Source: Anaerolineae bacterium (GTDB lineage: Bacteria; Chloroflexota; Anaerolineae; Anaerolineales; UBA4823). Taken from it: a DNA stretch of 6,623 bases. Within the stretch, counting starts at the first letter, position 1. The number at the start of each line of letters is the position of its first letter. Below, piece by piece: positions 6,069 to 6,623 of the stretch. Under the pieces are notes generated by a model. That model was not told the origin of the DNA. It did no database searches and was given only the letters and a program-made list of their open reading frames with translations. The position numbers and the translations under genes are program-made. The DNA lies in the NCBI GenBank assembly GCA_030622805.1, contig JAUXFR010000084.1:1-6623 (forward strand), read 5' to 3'.

Positions 6069-6101
6069 AAATAAATTACTCTCGCCCTGCTGGGGCGAGA
6101 G
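6069..6101 (-). terminator. Regulated terminator hairpin of the thrS T-box
   Basis: CTCTCGCCC (6101-6093) and GGGCGAGAG (6087-6079) form a perfect 9-bp stem with loop CAGCA, followed by TAATTTATTT. The U-tract is weak for an intrinsic terminator. Its 5' strand is also the 3' strand of the antiterminator, so the two folds exclude each other. The thrS Shine-Dalgarno (6065-6060) follows at once but is not sequestered. Confidence 0.8.
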
Positions 6102-6129
6102 CGCAAATTGCTCACACGGTTCCACCCAA
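6090..6129 (-). promoter_or_regulatory. T-box antiterminator
   Basis: TTGGG (6129-6125) pairs with CCCAG (6094-6090), and GTGTGAGC (6117-6110) with GCTCTCGC (6102-6095) with one U-U mismatch. Between them lies the conserved 7-base bulge TGGAACC (6124-6118) that receives the tRNA acceptor end. TGGA implies a tRNA-Thr ending UCCA, that is, discriminator base U. Confidence 0.85.
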
Positions 6130-6379
6130 CTTTTAGAGGTTTCTATTCGTAAGTACCGACGATACTTATGAAAGGGCATATCTCTTTCTTGTTGAGACCG
6201 ATAACGGGGTCAAACGTTCGCCATACTGGGTCAGTAGACTTTTCCGGGTCAGGCTCGCGGGTGGTTTTCGCCGGATGGATTCCGTGGGAGGCTCTCAGTC
6301 AGCGACCTCCAATCCCTGTCGGTTCCAGGTGCGGTTACTCGTCCCGGTCAACGCCGGGTATTTATGTAGCTGGACAACC

Positions 6380-6408
6380 ATTATACCGCTGCGATGTAAA
6401 AAAATCAA
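6380..6408 (-). promoter_or_regulatory. Promoter for thrS
   Basis: On the minus strand TTGATT (6408-6403) is followed after 17 bases by a perfect TATAAT (6385-6380). Transcription should start near 6371-6375, just ahead of stem I of the T-box. The 105 or so bases between this promoter and the tRNA terminator hold only a small inverted repeat (AGATGA/TCATCT, 6481-6495) that I cannot assign. Confidence 0.85.
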
Positions 6409-6513
6409 TATCGATCTGGAGATGTTTCGGCGCTGGTGAAGTTCTCAATCTGCGAATCTCTGATCCACGGGCTAGTCAATAGATGAATCTCATCTCTCAC
6501 ATCTTCTGGATGT

Positions 6514-6545
6514 AAAAAACCGACCATCGTCTCTGATGATCGGTT
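6514..6545 (-). terminator. Intrinsic terminator of the tRNA-Val transcript
   Basis: On the minus strand AACCGATCATC (6545-6535) pairs with GATGGTCGGTT (6528-6518) around AGAGAC and runs into a T-tract (6519-6514). The single non-Watson-Crick position is a U-G pair on this strand but a C-A mismatch on the other, which supports the minus orientation. It starts five bases after the tRNA. Confidence 0.9.
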
Positions 6546-6549
6546 CTTA

Positions 6550-6623
6550 TGGGCGGGATAGGACTCGAACCTACGACCTCTGCGATGTCAACGCAGCGCT
6601 CTTACCAGCTGAGCTACCCGCCC
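6550..6623 (-). tRNA. tRNA-Val (anticodon GAC)
   Basis: The minus strand folds into a complete cloverleaf. The acceptor GGGCGGG/CCCGCCC has seven perfect pairs, and the D arm is GCTC/GAGC. The anticodon arm CTGCG/CGCAG has loop TTGACAT (anticodon GAC, reading GUC and GUU valine codons). The variable loop is AGGTC, and the T arm GTAGG/CCTAT has loop TTCGAGT. The discriminator is A. The CCA end is not encoded (TAAG follows), so it must be added by a nucleotidyltransferase. The 5' end coincides with the window edge, so the promoter and any tRNA neighbours are not visible. Confidence 0.97.

Larger units (their letters stand above)
6069..6373 (-). ncRNA. T-box riboswitch, threonine-specific (thrS leader)
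   Basis: The thrS leader has the ordered elements of a T-box. The stem I base is CCGGG (6347-6343) with CCCGG (6248-6244), next to a GACGAGTA kink-turn strand. Upper stem I pairs TGGA/TCCA, CCG/CGG and GGAGG/CCTCC, with an AGGGA bulge strand and a terminal loop rich in GCTGACTGAGAG. The 3' side of the specifier loop reads GAAA-ACC-A (ACC at 6265-6263), so the specifier is the Thr codon ACC followed by the usual purine. A stem III-like hairpin TAAGTA/TACTTA spans 6150-6168. The T-box GGGTGGAACCGTG is at 6127-6115. Uncharged tRNA-Thr should pair by its anticodon with ACC and by its NCCA end with UGGA, favouring the antiterminator and thrS expression. The fold was read by eye. Confidence 0.92.

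Noticed and set aside
6053..6115. N-terminal extension of thrS (21 codons upstream of the ATG at 6052)
   Set aside because: It would translate the T-box terminator hairpin and the Shine-Dalgarno, and does not resemble a TGS domain.
6168..6482. + strand open frame of 104 codons
   Set aside because: It is antisense to the thrS promoter and T-box, has no recognisable domain and no convincing ribosome binding site.
1..6623. CRISPR array, insertion sequence or prophage
   Set aside because: No regularly spaced repeats, transposase or phage-like genes are visible; the region is a conserved translation operon with housekeeping neighbours.

Overview
The window reads as a chromosomal segment of a Chloroflexota bacterium, probably Anaerolineae. 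That placement is an inference from the style of the ribosomal proteins (an L35 with an N-terminal PRKKRTKKYK-type extension), the lipoproteins with Ser/Thr/Pro-rich linkers, and a T-box-controlled threonyl-tRNA synthetase without a TGS domain. All genes lie on the minus strand, so transcription runs from high to low coordinates.

In the direction of transcription the layout is as follows. A tRNA-Val(GAC) (6550-6623) ends at its own intrinsic terminator (6514-6545). A near-consensus promoter (6380-6408) then starts a leader of about 320 nt that has the hallmarks of a T-box riboswitch. These are a stem I with an ACC (Thr) specifier, a stem III hairpin, a GGGUGGAACCGUG T-box, and mutually exclusive antiterminator and terminator hairpins. 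The leader precedes thrS (4262-6052). A second promoter in the thrS-infC gap (4217-4246) serves infC (start codon AUA, 3627-4154), rpmI (3298-3534) and rplT (2808-3158). This is the classic IF3-L35-L20 translation operon, and it ends at an intrinsic terminator (2743-2776). Structured RNA elements sit in the infC leader, in the infC-rpmI gap (two interlocking inverted repeats, pseudoknot-like) and in the rpmI-rplT gap. These are the places where IF3 and L20 autoregulation act in better-studied bacteria.

A second transcription unit follows: a small DUF1232-type membrane protein (2266-2631), a lipoprotein of the PQQ-dependent sugar dehydrogenase family (908-2281), and the N-terminal part of an M1-type metallopeptidase lipoprotein (908 down to the window edge). 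Their reading frames overlap by 16 bp (or 4 bp, depending on the start) and by 1 bp, so translational coupling is likely. The latter two are predicted to be lipid-anchored outside the cytoplasm, but their substrates cannot be read from the sequence.

I see no mobile element, CRISPR array or phage gene, and no wholly new multi-gene system. The most rewarding parts are the regulatory RNAs: the thrS T-box, the AUA start of infC and the uncharacterised folds ahead of rpmI and rplT.
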